Origin: Comamonadaceae bacterium
GTDB taxonomy: Bacteria > Pseudomonadota > Gammaproteobacteria > Burkholderiales > Burkholderiaceae_C
Length of the DNA stretch: 13,276 nucleotides
Assembly (NCBI GenBank): GCA_947494405.1
Contig: CANLWQ010000021.1
Coordinates: 1 to 13,276, forward strand
Direction of reading: 5' to 3'
The position numbers were made by a program, and so were the translations under genes. A model generated the notes under the pieces. The model ran no database searches and was not told the DNA's origin. It saw only the letters and a list, made by a program, of their open reading frames with translations. This document shows positions 1-5,702 of this stretch, piece after piece (the first letter of the stretch is position 1; every line of letters starts with the position of its first letter).

Positions 1-393
1 CAAGACCTCACCCGCATAGGGCACCGGCATGGTGTGGGTGTCGGTGCCCACATCAGGAATCATGGTGATCAGGCCGCGCAACACATAGCCCACACCAATG
101 GTGAGCATCACAATGGAAAAAGCCGGTTGTCCCAGGATGGGGCGAATGACCAGACGCTCTAGCAGGACACCAAAAATACCCATGGCCACGATGGCGGCAG
201 GCACTGCAATCCAAAACGGAAAGCCCAAAAGCGTCATGGCGGCCAAGCCTGAAAAAGCGCCCACCATCATCAGGTCGCCCTGGGCAAAGCTCACCGTTTC
301 GGTGGCCTTGTAAATCAGCACGAAACCCAGGGCGATAAGTCCGTAAATACATCCCTGGGCCACACCGCTGATCAGCAGTTGCAGCAATTGCAC
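1..393 (-). CDS. livH: Branched-chain amino acid ABC transporter permease LivH, N-terminal 131 residues (3' end outside window)
   Basis: Inner-membrane permease of the high-affinity leucine/isoleucine/valine uptake ABC system; it pairs with LivM and is driven by the LivG/LivF ATPases. The visible part begins with the family's typical hydrophobic opening (LISGVAQGCIYGLIALGFVL, about residues 7-26), followed by YKATETVSFAQGD (28-40). In LivH proteins this stretch joins the first membrane helix to the next. More hydrophobic segments follow. The start is a GTG at 391-393. I chose it because an AGGAG sits 6 nt upstream (400-404) and the protein begins MQLLQLL as in homologues. The frame is open to base 1, so only about 45% of a normal ~290-residue protein is present. 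The other liv genes would be expected to follow off the left edge. A substrate other than branched-chain amino acids, such as another amide or amino acid, cannot be excluded for this family. Confidence 0.93.
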   Translation of the reverse strand, partial: MQLLQLLISGVAQGCIYGLIALGFVLIYKATETVSFAQGDLMMVGAFSGLAAMTLLGFPFWIAVPAAIVAMGIFGVLLERLVIRPILGQPAFSIVMLTIGVGYVLRGLITMIPDVGTDTHTMPVPYAGEVL

Positions 394-399
394 GCCTGT

Positions 400-404
400 C
401 TCCT
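400..404 (-). promoter_or_regulatory. Ribosome binding site of livH
   Basis: AGGAG on the minus strand, 6 nt before the GTG at 393. It is one of the clearest Shine-Dalgarno sequences in the window and it decides the GTG start. Confidence 0.75.
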
Positions 405-517
405 CTTGGTTATTTTTAGCCGAGTTCGCTTCACTTGGCGGGGCAGTGCTTCAACACAGCGCAAAACATTTGCGAACGACCGTGCTATTTTGGTAATCTT
501 AAATGAGACTTTCTCTA

Positions 518-529
518 GGGGTTGTCCCC
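518..529. repeat. Short GC dyad GGGG-TTGT-CCCC upstream of livH
   Basis: A perfect 4-bp inverted repeat of G/C pairs around a TTGT loop, flanked by TA on the left and CATA on the right. It lies about 125 bp upstream of the livH start, a plausible position for an operator or leader hairpin. Chance occurrence is possible for so short a dyad. Confidence 0.3.
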
Positions 530-633
530 CATACGGTCCCTACGCAAAGCTTCAATATCGCCCCATGACGCATTCCATTTGCATCGGTTCGTTAGCTACG
601 CGGGCGGGCTCAACCCCATGAAAGTTTTGAACG

Positions 634-670
634 TTAAAAGCACAGTTACATTTGAGAAAACTGCTTTTAA
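634..670. repeat. Inverted repeat TTAAAAGC...GCTTTTAA between livH and tRNA
   Basis: The arms 634-641 and 663-670 are perfectly complementary over 8 bp. With a 2-nt bulge (642-643) the pairing continues as AGTT (644-647) with AACT (659-662), leaving an 11-nt loop. No T-tract follows on either strand, so it is not a standard intrinsic terminator. It may be an operator-type dyad or an RNA hairpin in the livH leader; its role is not known. Confidence 0.45.
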
Positions 671-698
671 ATGCGTGCATCTGCAACTAAAAAGCATG

Positions 699-724
699 AA
701 AAAAGCCACTCAAAGAATGGCTTT
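699..724 (-). terminator. Rho-independent terminator downstream of the tRNA
   Basis: On the minus strand AAAGCCA (724-718) pairs with TGGCTTT (708-702) around a 9-nt loop. The T-run continues to six Ts ending at 699. It begins only 6 nt after the encoded CCA end of the tRNA, so it would end the tRNA transcript and possibly the whole TerB-lipoprotein-tRNA transcription unit. Confidence 0.8.
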
Positions 725-729
725 CTAAG

Positions 730-806
730 TGGTGGGCCCACCTGGACTCGAACCAGGGACCAAAGGATTATGAGTCCTCTGCTCTAACCAACTGAGCTAT
801 AGGCCC
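730..806 (-). tRNA. tRNA with CAU anticodon, probably tRNA-Ile2 (lysidine type)
   Basis: A 77-nt cloverleaf with the CCA end encoded: 7-bp acceptor stem (one U-G pair at 6-67), a GCTC/GAGC D stem, anticodon loop CTCATAA and a T arm with TTCGAGT. The anticodon is CAU (+ strand ATG at 770-772). Both elongator tRNA-Met and the AUA-reading tRNA-Ile2 have this anticodon. Here the acceptor stem has C4-G69 and C5-G68, which in E. coli are determinants used by TilS to make lysidine at C34. The D stem has U12-A23, and the run from the anticodon loop into the variable loop resembles E. coli ileX. This favours Ile2. There is no initiator-type C1-A72 mismatch, so it is not tRNA-fMet. It starts 15 nt after the lipoprotein stop codon and may be cotranscribed with it. 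Confidence 0.95.
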
Positions 807-821
807 TTGGGCTCATTGTAT

Positions 822-1331
822 TCAGTAAATAGACCACCACTTTTGCTTCTCCCAAGGCTTGCAAACAAAGCTGATTACTTTTTTCTCGGACTGACCAGAG
901 AACATTTGCAAGCTTGCATCAGATGGGCGAAAAATAAACTGCAGCTGCTCTGTAGGAGACGCAACGCCGTTGGATACATCGCCCATCTCACGCACAAAGG
1001 GAACTATGTCTAAGCTGACTTGCTCAGCAGAAAAAGTGGCTTGCAATTGCGCACGCATTTGCTTAGATGCATCTGTGCCCTGCAGCCACAGGGTCATGCT
1101 GGGCTCACCAGCTTTGGCGCATTGCGGGATGTCTATGGGCCACGCCACGCATATGTCTTGCTCACCGAGGCGAACTATTTGCTGTTTATACCTGTCGATT
1201 GTGCTTTCTTGGGAATAGCTTTCACAAAAAAACTCTTTGCCAGAAGGTGGCGAGCAAGCGAGCAAACAACACAAGGCCAAACAAAGAAAGCTCGGCCTTG
1301 CATTCACCGCATCAGAACCAAGGTTTTTCAC
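822..1331 (-). CDS. Uncharacterised lipoprotein with C-terminal CKPW motif
   Basis: 169 residues, family not recognised. A lipoprotein signal is clear: hydrophobic run SFLCLALCCLLA followed by lipobox LLAC, lipidation cysteine C26, then SPPSGKE. The residue after the cysteine is Ser, so outer-membrane sorting by Lol is expected. The mature part has cysteines at 36, 61, 71 and 157 and ends in an aromatic, basic tail (CKPWEKQKWW). C36 and C157 are 121 residues apart, as are two cysteines in the periplasmic domain of the upstream TerB protein. The start is a GTG at 1331 with a weak AGG 5 nt upstream, giving a 20-nt overlap with the preceding gene. An in-frame GTG at 1307, just past that gene's stop, would give a more compact signal peptide (MNARPSFLC...). 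Either start implies translational coupling. Residues look like a real secreted protein, but the function is unknown. Confidence 0.75.
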   Translation of the reverse strand: MKNLGSDAVNARPSFLCLALCCLLACSPPSGKEFFCESYSQESTIDRYKQQIVRLGEQDICVAWPIDIPQCAKAGEPSMTLWLQGTDASKQMRAQLQATFSAEQVSLDIVPFVREMGDVSNGVASPTEQLQFIFRPSDASLQMFSGQSEKKVISFVCKPWEKQKWWSIY

Positions 1332-3591
1332 ACTGGCCTGAAAAAACAGCGGACAACTTCATTTGACCCATCTCGCCGTCGATAAAGCGCAGGCCTGACG
1401 AGTGGGTATAAATCTTCAGCGCTTTTGTGGCGGTGTTGAAATCGAATGCATAAGCCATGTTCTCAACCGCCTGGCTGGTGTAACTGCCCTGAAAACCCGC
1501 AGGGGTTTTAGCCGCAAAGTGGTTATCGCGGTTCAACTCTTTGTACAAAGGAAAGCGGTGGTTATCCAAGTAAATCTCGCCGCGCCGAATTTCAATTCGA
1601 TGGGTTTGAGCGGCGCGATTTTCCTGGGTCGCTGTTGTCGAACTCGCGTCCCCTTGTGTGGTCCAAAGCCGCGTCTGCTGCTCTTGTCCCTGACAGCTGA
1701 GCGTTGGGTAAAGCGCACCATACGCATAGACACCCAGGGGCAGCACCAAAGCCACTGTTGTCCCACCCAACAACTTCAACCATTTTTTATTTCGTGGTCT
1801 GGCAAACGCTGAAGTGCTCTTGGACGCACTTGTGGATGCAATTGTGGATGCAGTTGTAGACGCACTTATGGATGCAGTTCTAGATGCGCTTCTAGATGCA
1901 CCTTCAGTTGCAATCACAGTCGCACTTGAGGCAATAGTTGGAGCCGCCGCTGCTGAAGGCACAAATACCTCAACCAAAGGCTCTGCCAAGTCTTGGGTTG
2001 AGGTATTTACATCTGTTGGCGTAGTCAGTCGTTTGCGAAGCGGACGCGTAATTTTGGTCATCTCAACCGGCTGAAAGTTCCACTCAGGTGAGTTATTGGG
2101 AATATAGGTCGGCGTTTGAACTTCCACTTCAACGGCAACTGCAACAACAGTTGAATTGACAGGACTTGGTGCCGGCACGGGAATCGAAGCAGCTTTCGCC
2201 AAACGTTTAGGCTTGATGCGGTCTAATTTATCGTGCACTTGGCCAATATTTTTTTGCAAATCATCGACCCGAATCTCTGAAATCAAATTGGGTGTTTCGG
2301 AGGAAAAGCCAAAAAAATCGCCGCCTTGTCGATTGTCTTTATAGGCTTCTGCGCCCAAAGGTTGCAGGTTGGCTTTGAAACCGTTGGCGCCAATTTTTTG
2401 AATATTCGATAACAGCGCAGCGTCAGGCACTTTTTGCACATTGACATCAATGCCGTTTTCTTCCATGACGTCTTGGCGAATCTTTTGCGTGGCATTGTCG
2501 GAGACTTTCGCCACATCTTTTTGGTCTTCAAAGGATGCATTGACTTGTTGTATGTTTTCTTGCATGGTGCGAGAAACAATATCGCTTAAGCCCTCTTGCG
2601 TTTCTTGGCTTTGCCAGTCACCTTGATTGGCGGCATCATTCACTTCCCTTTTGCCATGCGCTGCGTTGCTGTGCTTTTGGGTCAGGTTCATGCCAAAGTT
2701 ATTGTCTTTGGCTTTTTTACGCGTCCTTTTTCTGGTGTGCAAGGATTTGATTTCTTCATCGGAGCCAAAGGGCTTGAAGTTCTTGATCTCTAGCGGCGCA
2801 TAGTAAGAACTGAACTGTTTGTCGGTGACATCAAAGGCATCAAGCAAGTTTTCAAACAGGCGCTTTTCAATCTCTACAACAACACCATCAGACATCATGG
2901 AGTCGCAGACGTTGGCCAAGATCAGTAATTTTTGGTCTGAGTTGATCACCTTAATGGCGTCACTACAAAACTGGTTCATCTTCACGGTGCGCACATATTT
3001 CATGGCAACCGCTTGCAGGTTTTCAAACTCACCGATAACAACTTGCAACTGACCAATTTCCTCTTCAGCAATATCGCCGTCTGCCGACATCATGTAAAGC
3101 AAAGAAGCGGCCATCGCCAAATGCGGGGTAATGACGTTGTCATCTATTTGCGTGGGCTCGTAAGGGCCCAGCAAAGATTTTTCATTTTTCAGCGCGATGG
3201 CGCTGTAATAAGTAGAGAATGATTTTTTGCTGTAACCAAACGAGCCGCATATTTTTTGAAACAGCTCTTCTTCAACAGCTTGGCAAACACCGTCGGCCAG
3301 CAAGCAATCGCACAAATTGCACAAAATACACAACTTGTCTTCGTTGCTCAAAACAGGCAGTGCGTCATTCAGGAACTGCTCTACGGAAACAGTTTCTACA
3401 TATTCATAAGCCAACTCAAGCACGTCTTGGTTGCCGCCGATCACCGCTTGCAATTGGCTGGACTCATGGTCGTCGATTTCCCCATCGGCCATCAGCATGT
3501 AAAGCAAGGCCACCGCCAATGAAAGGAATGGCGTTAACTCTATGGGGTCGTCTGGCTCAACTTCATCAAGCGTTGTCTGGGGGGCGTTCAT
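1312..3591 (-). CDS. Membrane-anchored tandem TerB-like protein with periplasmic C-terminal domain
   Basis: 759 residues. Two consecutive TerB-like (tellurite-resistance family) helical domains lie at about 20-136 and 156-272 and share a pattern: LLYMLMADGEID (29-40) and LLYMMSADGDIA (164-175) near their starts, LLADG (97-101) and MMSDG (232-236) in their second halves, and closing SxYYxxxxxKN. Acidic residues of ADGxI-type motifs in TerB are thought to bind metal ions. A basic patch (285-296) follows, then a roughly 300-residue linker with a 12-residue repeat (384-423), a proline stretch (about 469-478) and a Ser/Ala repeat (565-592). One membrane helix (about 607-631) preceded by KKWLK implies TerB domains in the cytoplasm and residues 632-759 in the periplasm. 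That last domain has cysteines 633 and 754 and ends CEKPWF. The start ATG at 3591 has only a weak AAAGG. Exact function is unknown; a sensor or scaffold linking cytoplasm and envelope is an inference. Confidence 0.88.
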   Translation of the reverse strand: MNAPQTTLDEVEPDDPIELTPFLSLAVALLYMLMADGEIDDHESSQLQAVIGGNQDVLELAYEYVETVSVEQFLNDALPVLSNEDKLCILCNLCDCLLADGVCQAVEEELFQKICGSFGYSKKSFSTYYSAIALKNEKSLLGPYEPTQIDDNVITPHLAMAASLLYMMSADGDIAEEEIGQLQVVIGEFENLQAVAMKYVRTVKMNQFCSDAIKVINSDQKLLILANVCDSMMSDGVVVEIEKRLFENLLDAFDVTDKQFSSYYAPLEIKNFKPFGSDEEIKSLHTRKRTRKKAKDNNFGMNLTQKHSNAAHGKREVNDAANQGDWQSQETQEGLSDIVSRTMQENIQQVNASFEDQKDVAKVSDNATQKIRQDVMEENGIDVNVQKVPDAALLSNIQKIGANGFKANLQPLGAEAYKDNRQGGDFFGFSSETPNLISEIRVDDLQKNIGQVHDKLDRIKPKRLAKAASIPVPAPSPVNSTVVAVAVEVEVQTPTYIPNNSPEWNFQPVEMTKITRPLRKRLTTPTDVNTSTQDLAEPLVEVFVPSAAAAPTIASSATVIATEGASRSASRTASISASTTASTIASTSASKSTSAFARPRNKKWLKLLGGTTVALVLPLGVYAYGALYPTLSCQGQEQQTRLWTTQGDASSTTATQENRAAQTHRIEIRRGEIYLDNHRFPLYKELNRDNHFAAKTPAGFQGSYTSQAVENMAYAFDFNTATKALKIYTHSSGLRFIDGEMGQMKLSAVFSGQCEKPWF
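1816..1899 (-). repeat. 12-bp tandem repeat, seven copies, coding for A-S-x-x units
   Basis: Seven imperfect 12-bp units (consensus on the + strand close to ACTTGTGGATGC) run without interruption inside the TerB-like gene. Decayed copies continue to about 1930. They encode seven Ala-Ser-x-x tetrapeptides, residues 565-592, just before the membrane helix. Because 12 is a multiple of 3, gain or loss of units keeps the reading frame. Confidence 0.85.
2323..2442 (-). repeat. 12-residue protein repeat N-x-Q-x-hydrophobic in the TerB protein linker
   Basis: Asn residues 384, 396, 408 and 420 begin units NVQKV, NIQKI, NLQPL and NRQGG with an exact 12-residue period. Small residues (A/G) sit in the middle of each unit and a hydrophobic residue (L, F, Y) at position 10. 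The DNA copies have diverged, so the period is seen mainly at protein level. It could be a short helical or peptide-binding repeat. Confidence 0.6.
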
Positions 3592-3754
3592 GACAGCCTT
3601 TGTATGTGAACCTGTCTATGGTGCTTCACACGCCAACTCAATCACCCACAGTCTTGCTTCAATTTACACACTTACACATGGAAATTGACCCAATCGCATA
3701 ACTTGGGAAAAATTAAAAATCCGAAGTAATTATTTTTATCTAATTAATTATTTA
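3592..3754. other. AT-rich gap between hrcA and the TerB-like gene
   Basis: No gene. The part next to hrcA (about 3705-3754) is almost only A/T and holds a possible hrcA terminator. The promoter of the TerB-like gene should lie here on the minus strand, but no strong -35/-10 pair could be read. Near 3664-3679 the + strand shows a short TTACACAC/TTACACAT direct repeat. Confidence 0.5.
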
Positions 3755-3766
3755 TCAGCCGGATTT
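3708..3766 (-). terminator. Possible large-loop terminator at the hrcA 3' end
   Basis: On the minus strand AAATCCG (3766-3760, inside the last hrcA codons) pairs with CGGATTT (3723-3717). The second arm runs into TTTTTAATTTTT ending at 3708. The 36-nt loop contains two TAATTA palindromes that could extend the stem. The large loop makes this a weaker candidate than the tRNA terminator. Confidence 0.4.
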
Positions 3767-4762
3767 ATGGCTAAGTGCATTGCTGATCAATTTGGAGGTG
3801 ATGTCCACAATTTGAATCATGCGCTCGTAAGGCATTCGCGTGGGTCCTATAACCCCCAATGTGCCAACCACCTGACCATCCACTTCGTAATTGGCGCTGA
3901 CCACTGACAAGTCTTCAAACGGCACGATCTGGCTTTCGCCACCAATATAAATGCGCACACCTTCGGCTTGTGAGGAGATATCGAGCAAGCGCATCAACTG
4001 GGCTTTTTGTTCGAACACATCAAAGGCGCGCCTTAACTGCCCCATATCGCTAGAGAAGTCAGACACCGACAATAAATTGCGCTCGCCACTGATCACAACC
4101 TCGTCTTCGCTTTGCACCAAGGCCTCTGAGCTGAAATTCACTGCGGCTTGCATCAACGACGCAATCTCGCTGCGTAAGCTTTCGACCTCGGCTTGCAAAC
4201 GTTCGCGAACCTGGTCGATGGCCATGCCAGAAAAATGGGCGTTAAGGTAGTTGGAGGCTTCAACCAATTGGGTTTGCGAAAAATCAGCGTCGGTGAATAT
4301 CACCCGGTTTTGCACGTCACCCTCGGGGGTCACAATGATGACCAAGACGCGTTTATCGGAGAGCCGTAAAAACTCGATATGGTGAAACACCGAACTGCGC
4401 TTAGGCGCCATGACCACGCCCACAAAGTTGGATAAATTGGACAACAACTGCGCGGCACTGGTGATGACTTTTTGCGGCTGCTCCGCCACCAAACTGGGCG
4501 CCTGCAACTCTTGGCGGTCAAAAGTCAGCATGGTGTCGACAAACATGCGATAGCCGCGCGCCGTAGGAATGCGCCCTGCTGAGGTGTGGGGACTGACAAT
4601 CAAGCCCAATTCTTCGAGATCGGCCATGACATTGCGCACAGTGGCGGGCGAGAGTTCAATGCCGTTGGCGCGGGATAAGGTGCGCGAACCCACAGGTTGT
4701 CCGTCAGCGATATAGCGTTCTACCAGTGTCTTAAGTAATAACTTGGCACGTTCGTCCAGCAT
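3755..4762 (-). CDS. hrcA: Heat-inducible transcription repressor HrcA
   Basis: Cytoplasmic repressor that binds CIRCE operators at chaperone genes and needs GroEL for activity. The 335-residue protein matches the usual family length. Residues 1-80 form the winged-helix DNA-binding part, including VGSRTLSR (24-31), [18 protein letters not shown] (38-55) and [15 protein letters not shown] (62-76). A GAF-like dimerisation core follows, and the C-terminal motif [15 protein letters not shown] (306-320) is typical. I chose the ATG at 4762 because AAGGA lies 5 nt upstream and HrcA proteins normally begin MLDERAK. An ATG two codons earlier (4768) would put the AAAAGG directly against the start. The frame stays open far upstream, but that part is antisense to nadK and unlike HrcA. 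No CIRCE element was found nearby, so autoregulation through CIRCE is not supported here. Divergent from nadK with 40 bp between starts. Confidence 0.97.
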   Translation of the reverse strand: MLDERAKLLLKTLVERYIADGQPVGSRTLSRANGIELSPATVRNVMADLEELGLIVSPHTSAGRIPTARGYRMFVDTMLTFDRQELQAPSLVAEQPQKVITSAAQLLSNLSNFVGVVMAPKRSSVFHHIEFLRLSDKRVLVIIVTPEGDVQNRVIFTDADFSQTQLVEASNYLNAHFSGMAIDQVRERLQAEVESLRSEIASLMQAAVNFSSEALVQSEDEVVISGERNLLSVSDFSSDMGQLRRAFDVFEQKAQLMRLLDISSQAEGVRIYIGGESQIVPFEDLSVVSANYEVDGQVVGTLGVIGPTRMPYERMIQIVDITSKLISNALSHKSG

Positions 4763-4767
4763 GGTCA

Positions 4768-4774
4768 TCCTTTT
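4768..4774 (-). promoter_or_regulatory. Ribosome binding site deciding the hrcA start
   Basis: AAAAGGA on the minus strand with its AAGGA core 5 nt from the ATG at 4762. The other ATG at 4768 would overlap this site, which argues for the later start. Confidence 0.65.
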
Positions 4775-4802
4775 GAGGCATTTTAATGATGTAATTTGGC
4801 CT

Positions 4803-5702
4803 ATGAATCCCAAGTTTGGCCAAATCGCCGTTATTGGCAAATCCCATGCCTCTTCCACTCCCAGTGTGACTGCTGCGCCTAGCAAACTTATCTTGGCCTC
4901 CTTGGTGGATTTTTTGCATCGCCAAGGCAGTGAAGTGGTGGTGGAAAAGGAAACCGCTGCGCATTTGGGCGCGCATTCTTGCCCCGTGATGGATGTGGGC
5001 GGCATTGCGCGGGAATGTGACTTGGCCTTGGTGATGGGCGGCGACGGCACCATGCTGGGCTTTGGCAGGCAATTGGCCCCCCATGGCATTCCCTTGATTG
5101 GTATCAACCAAGGCAGATTGGGCTTTATCACCGATATTCCTTTGGAACACATGCAAGCCAGCTTAGAACCCATGTTGAAAGGCGAGTATGCAGAAGACCG
5201 CCGCATCATGTTGCATGCCCAAGTGTGGCGCGGCCCCGATTGCGTGTTTGATGCGCTGGCCTTGAACGATGTGGTGATTAACCGAGGTGCCACTTCGGGC
5301 ATGGTTGAGTTGCGCGTATCCATCGACGGGCATTTTGTGGCCAACCAACGCGCTGACGGATTGATCATCTCCACACCTACTGGTTCCACGGCTTACTCGC
5401 TGTCGGCGGGTGGCCCTTTGCTGCAACCCTCTTTGGGTGGTTTGCTGATGGTGCCAATTGCGCCCCACACTTTCTCCAACCGTCCCTTGGTTTTGTCCGA
5501 CCACGAAGAAATCATGATCGAGTTGGTGGCAGGGCGCGACGCCAGCGCCAATTTCGATATGCAATCCATGGCTTCTATGCTGATTGGTGACAAGGTCTTG
5601 GTGCGTAAATCACCGCACCACGCGGTCTTTCTTCACCCCAAAGGTTGGAATTACTTTGACACACTTCGCCATAAATTGCATTGGAATGAGGGTGGTTCAT
5701 GA
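4803..5702 (+). CDS. nadK: NAD kinase
   Basis: Cytoplasmic enzyme that phosphorylates NAD+ at the 2'-hydroxyl of its adenosine ribose to give NADP+, using ATP (or inorganic polyphosphate in some homologues). The 299-residue length fits the family. Visible motifs are GGDGTML (79-85) with the catalytic Asp, GINQGRLGF (100-108), the NAD-binding [10 protein letters not shown] (153-162), and the glycine-rich [20 protein letters not shown] (184-203). The ATG at 4803 starts [13 protein letters not shown], as NAD kinases usually do. An in-frame ATG at 4761 would add 14 residues and overlap the hrcA start, and neither has a good Shine-Dalgarno. Its TGA overlaps the recN ATG (ATGA), so recN translation is probably coupled. 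A nadK-recN pair beside a heat-shock gene is also seen in E. coli, where the neighbour is grpE. Confidence 0.97.
   Translation: MNPKFGQIAVIGKSHASSTPSVTAAPSKLILASLVDFLHRQGSEVVVEKETAAHLGAHSCPVMDVGGIARECDLALVMGGDGTMLGFGRQLAPHGIPLIGINQGRLGFITDIPLEHMQASLEPMLKGEYAEDRRIMLHAQVWRGPDCVFDALALNDVVINRGATSGMVELRVSIDGHFVANQRADGLIISTPTGSTAYSLSAGGPLLQPSLGGLLMVPIAPHTFSNRPLVLSDHEEIMIELVAGRDASANFDMQSMASMLIGDKVLVRKSPHHAVFLHPKGWNYFDTLRHKLHWNEGGS

Larger units (their letters stand above)
394..698. other. Intergenic region between livH and the tRNA, no gene seen
   Basis: About 300 bases with no credible coding frame; the short frames here show no family resemblance. The region should hold the livH promoter (minus strand), but I could not find a convincing -35/-10 pair. 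It contains a small GC dyad (518-529) and a longer A/T-rich inverted repeat (634-670), listed separately. Confidence 0.6.

Noticed and set aside
815..820. TACAAT -10-like hexamer on the minus strand 8 nt before the tRNA
   Set aside because: No fitting -35 at 16-18 bp, and a start here would leave almost no leader; cotranscription with the lipoprotein is equally likely.
1020..1385. 121-codon plus-strand frame across the lipoprotein and TerB gene end
   Set aside because: It lies antisense to two genes with recognisable signal, membrane and domain features, and its own product shows no pattern.
730..3591. tRNA as attachment site for an island carrying the TerB-lipoprotein genes
   Set aside because: The genes lie on the 5' side of the tRNA, there is no integrase, and no repeat of the tRNA 3' end was seen near 3592.
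4763..4802. CIRCE operator expected near hrcA
   Set aside because: No TTAGCACTC-N9-GAGTGCTAA or close variant was found in the gap or close to either start.
4763..5389. Long minus-strand open frame continuing upstream of hrcA (total 544 codons)
   Set aside because: The extra part is antisense to nadK, has no HrcA-like sequence, and a good ribosome site marks the start at 4762.
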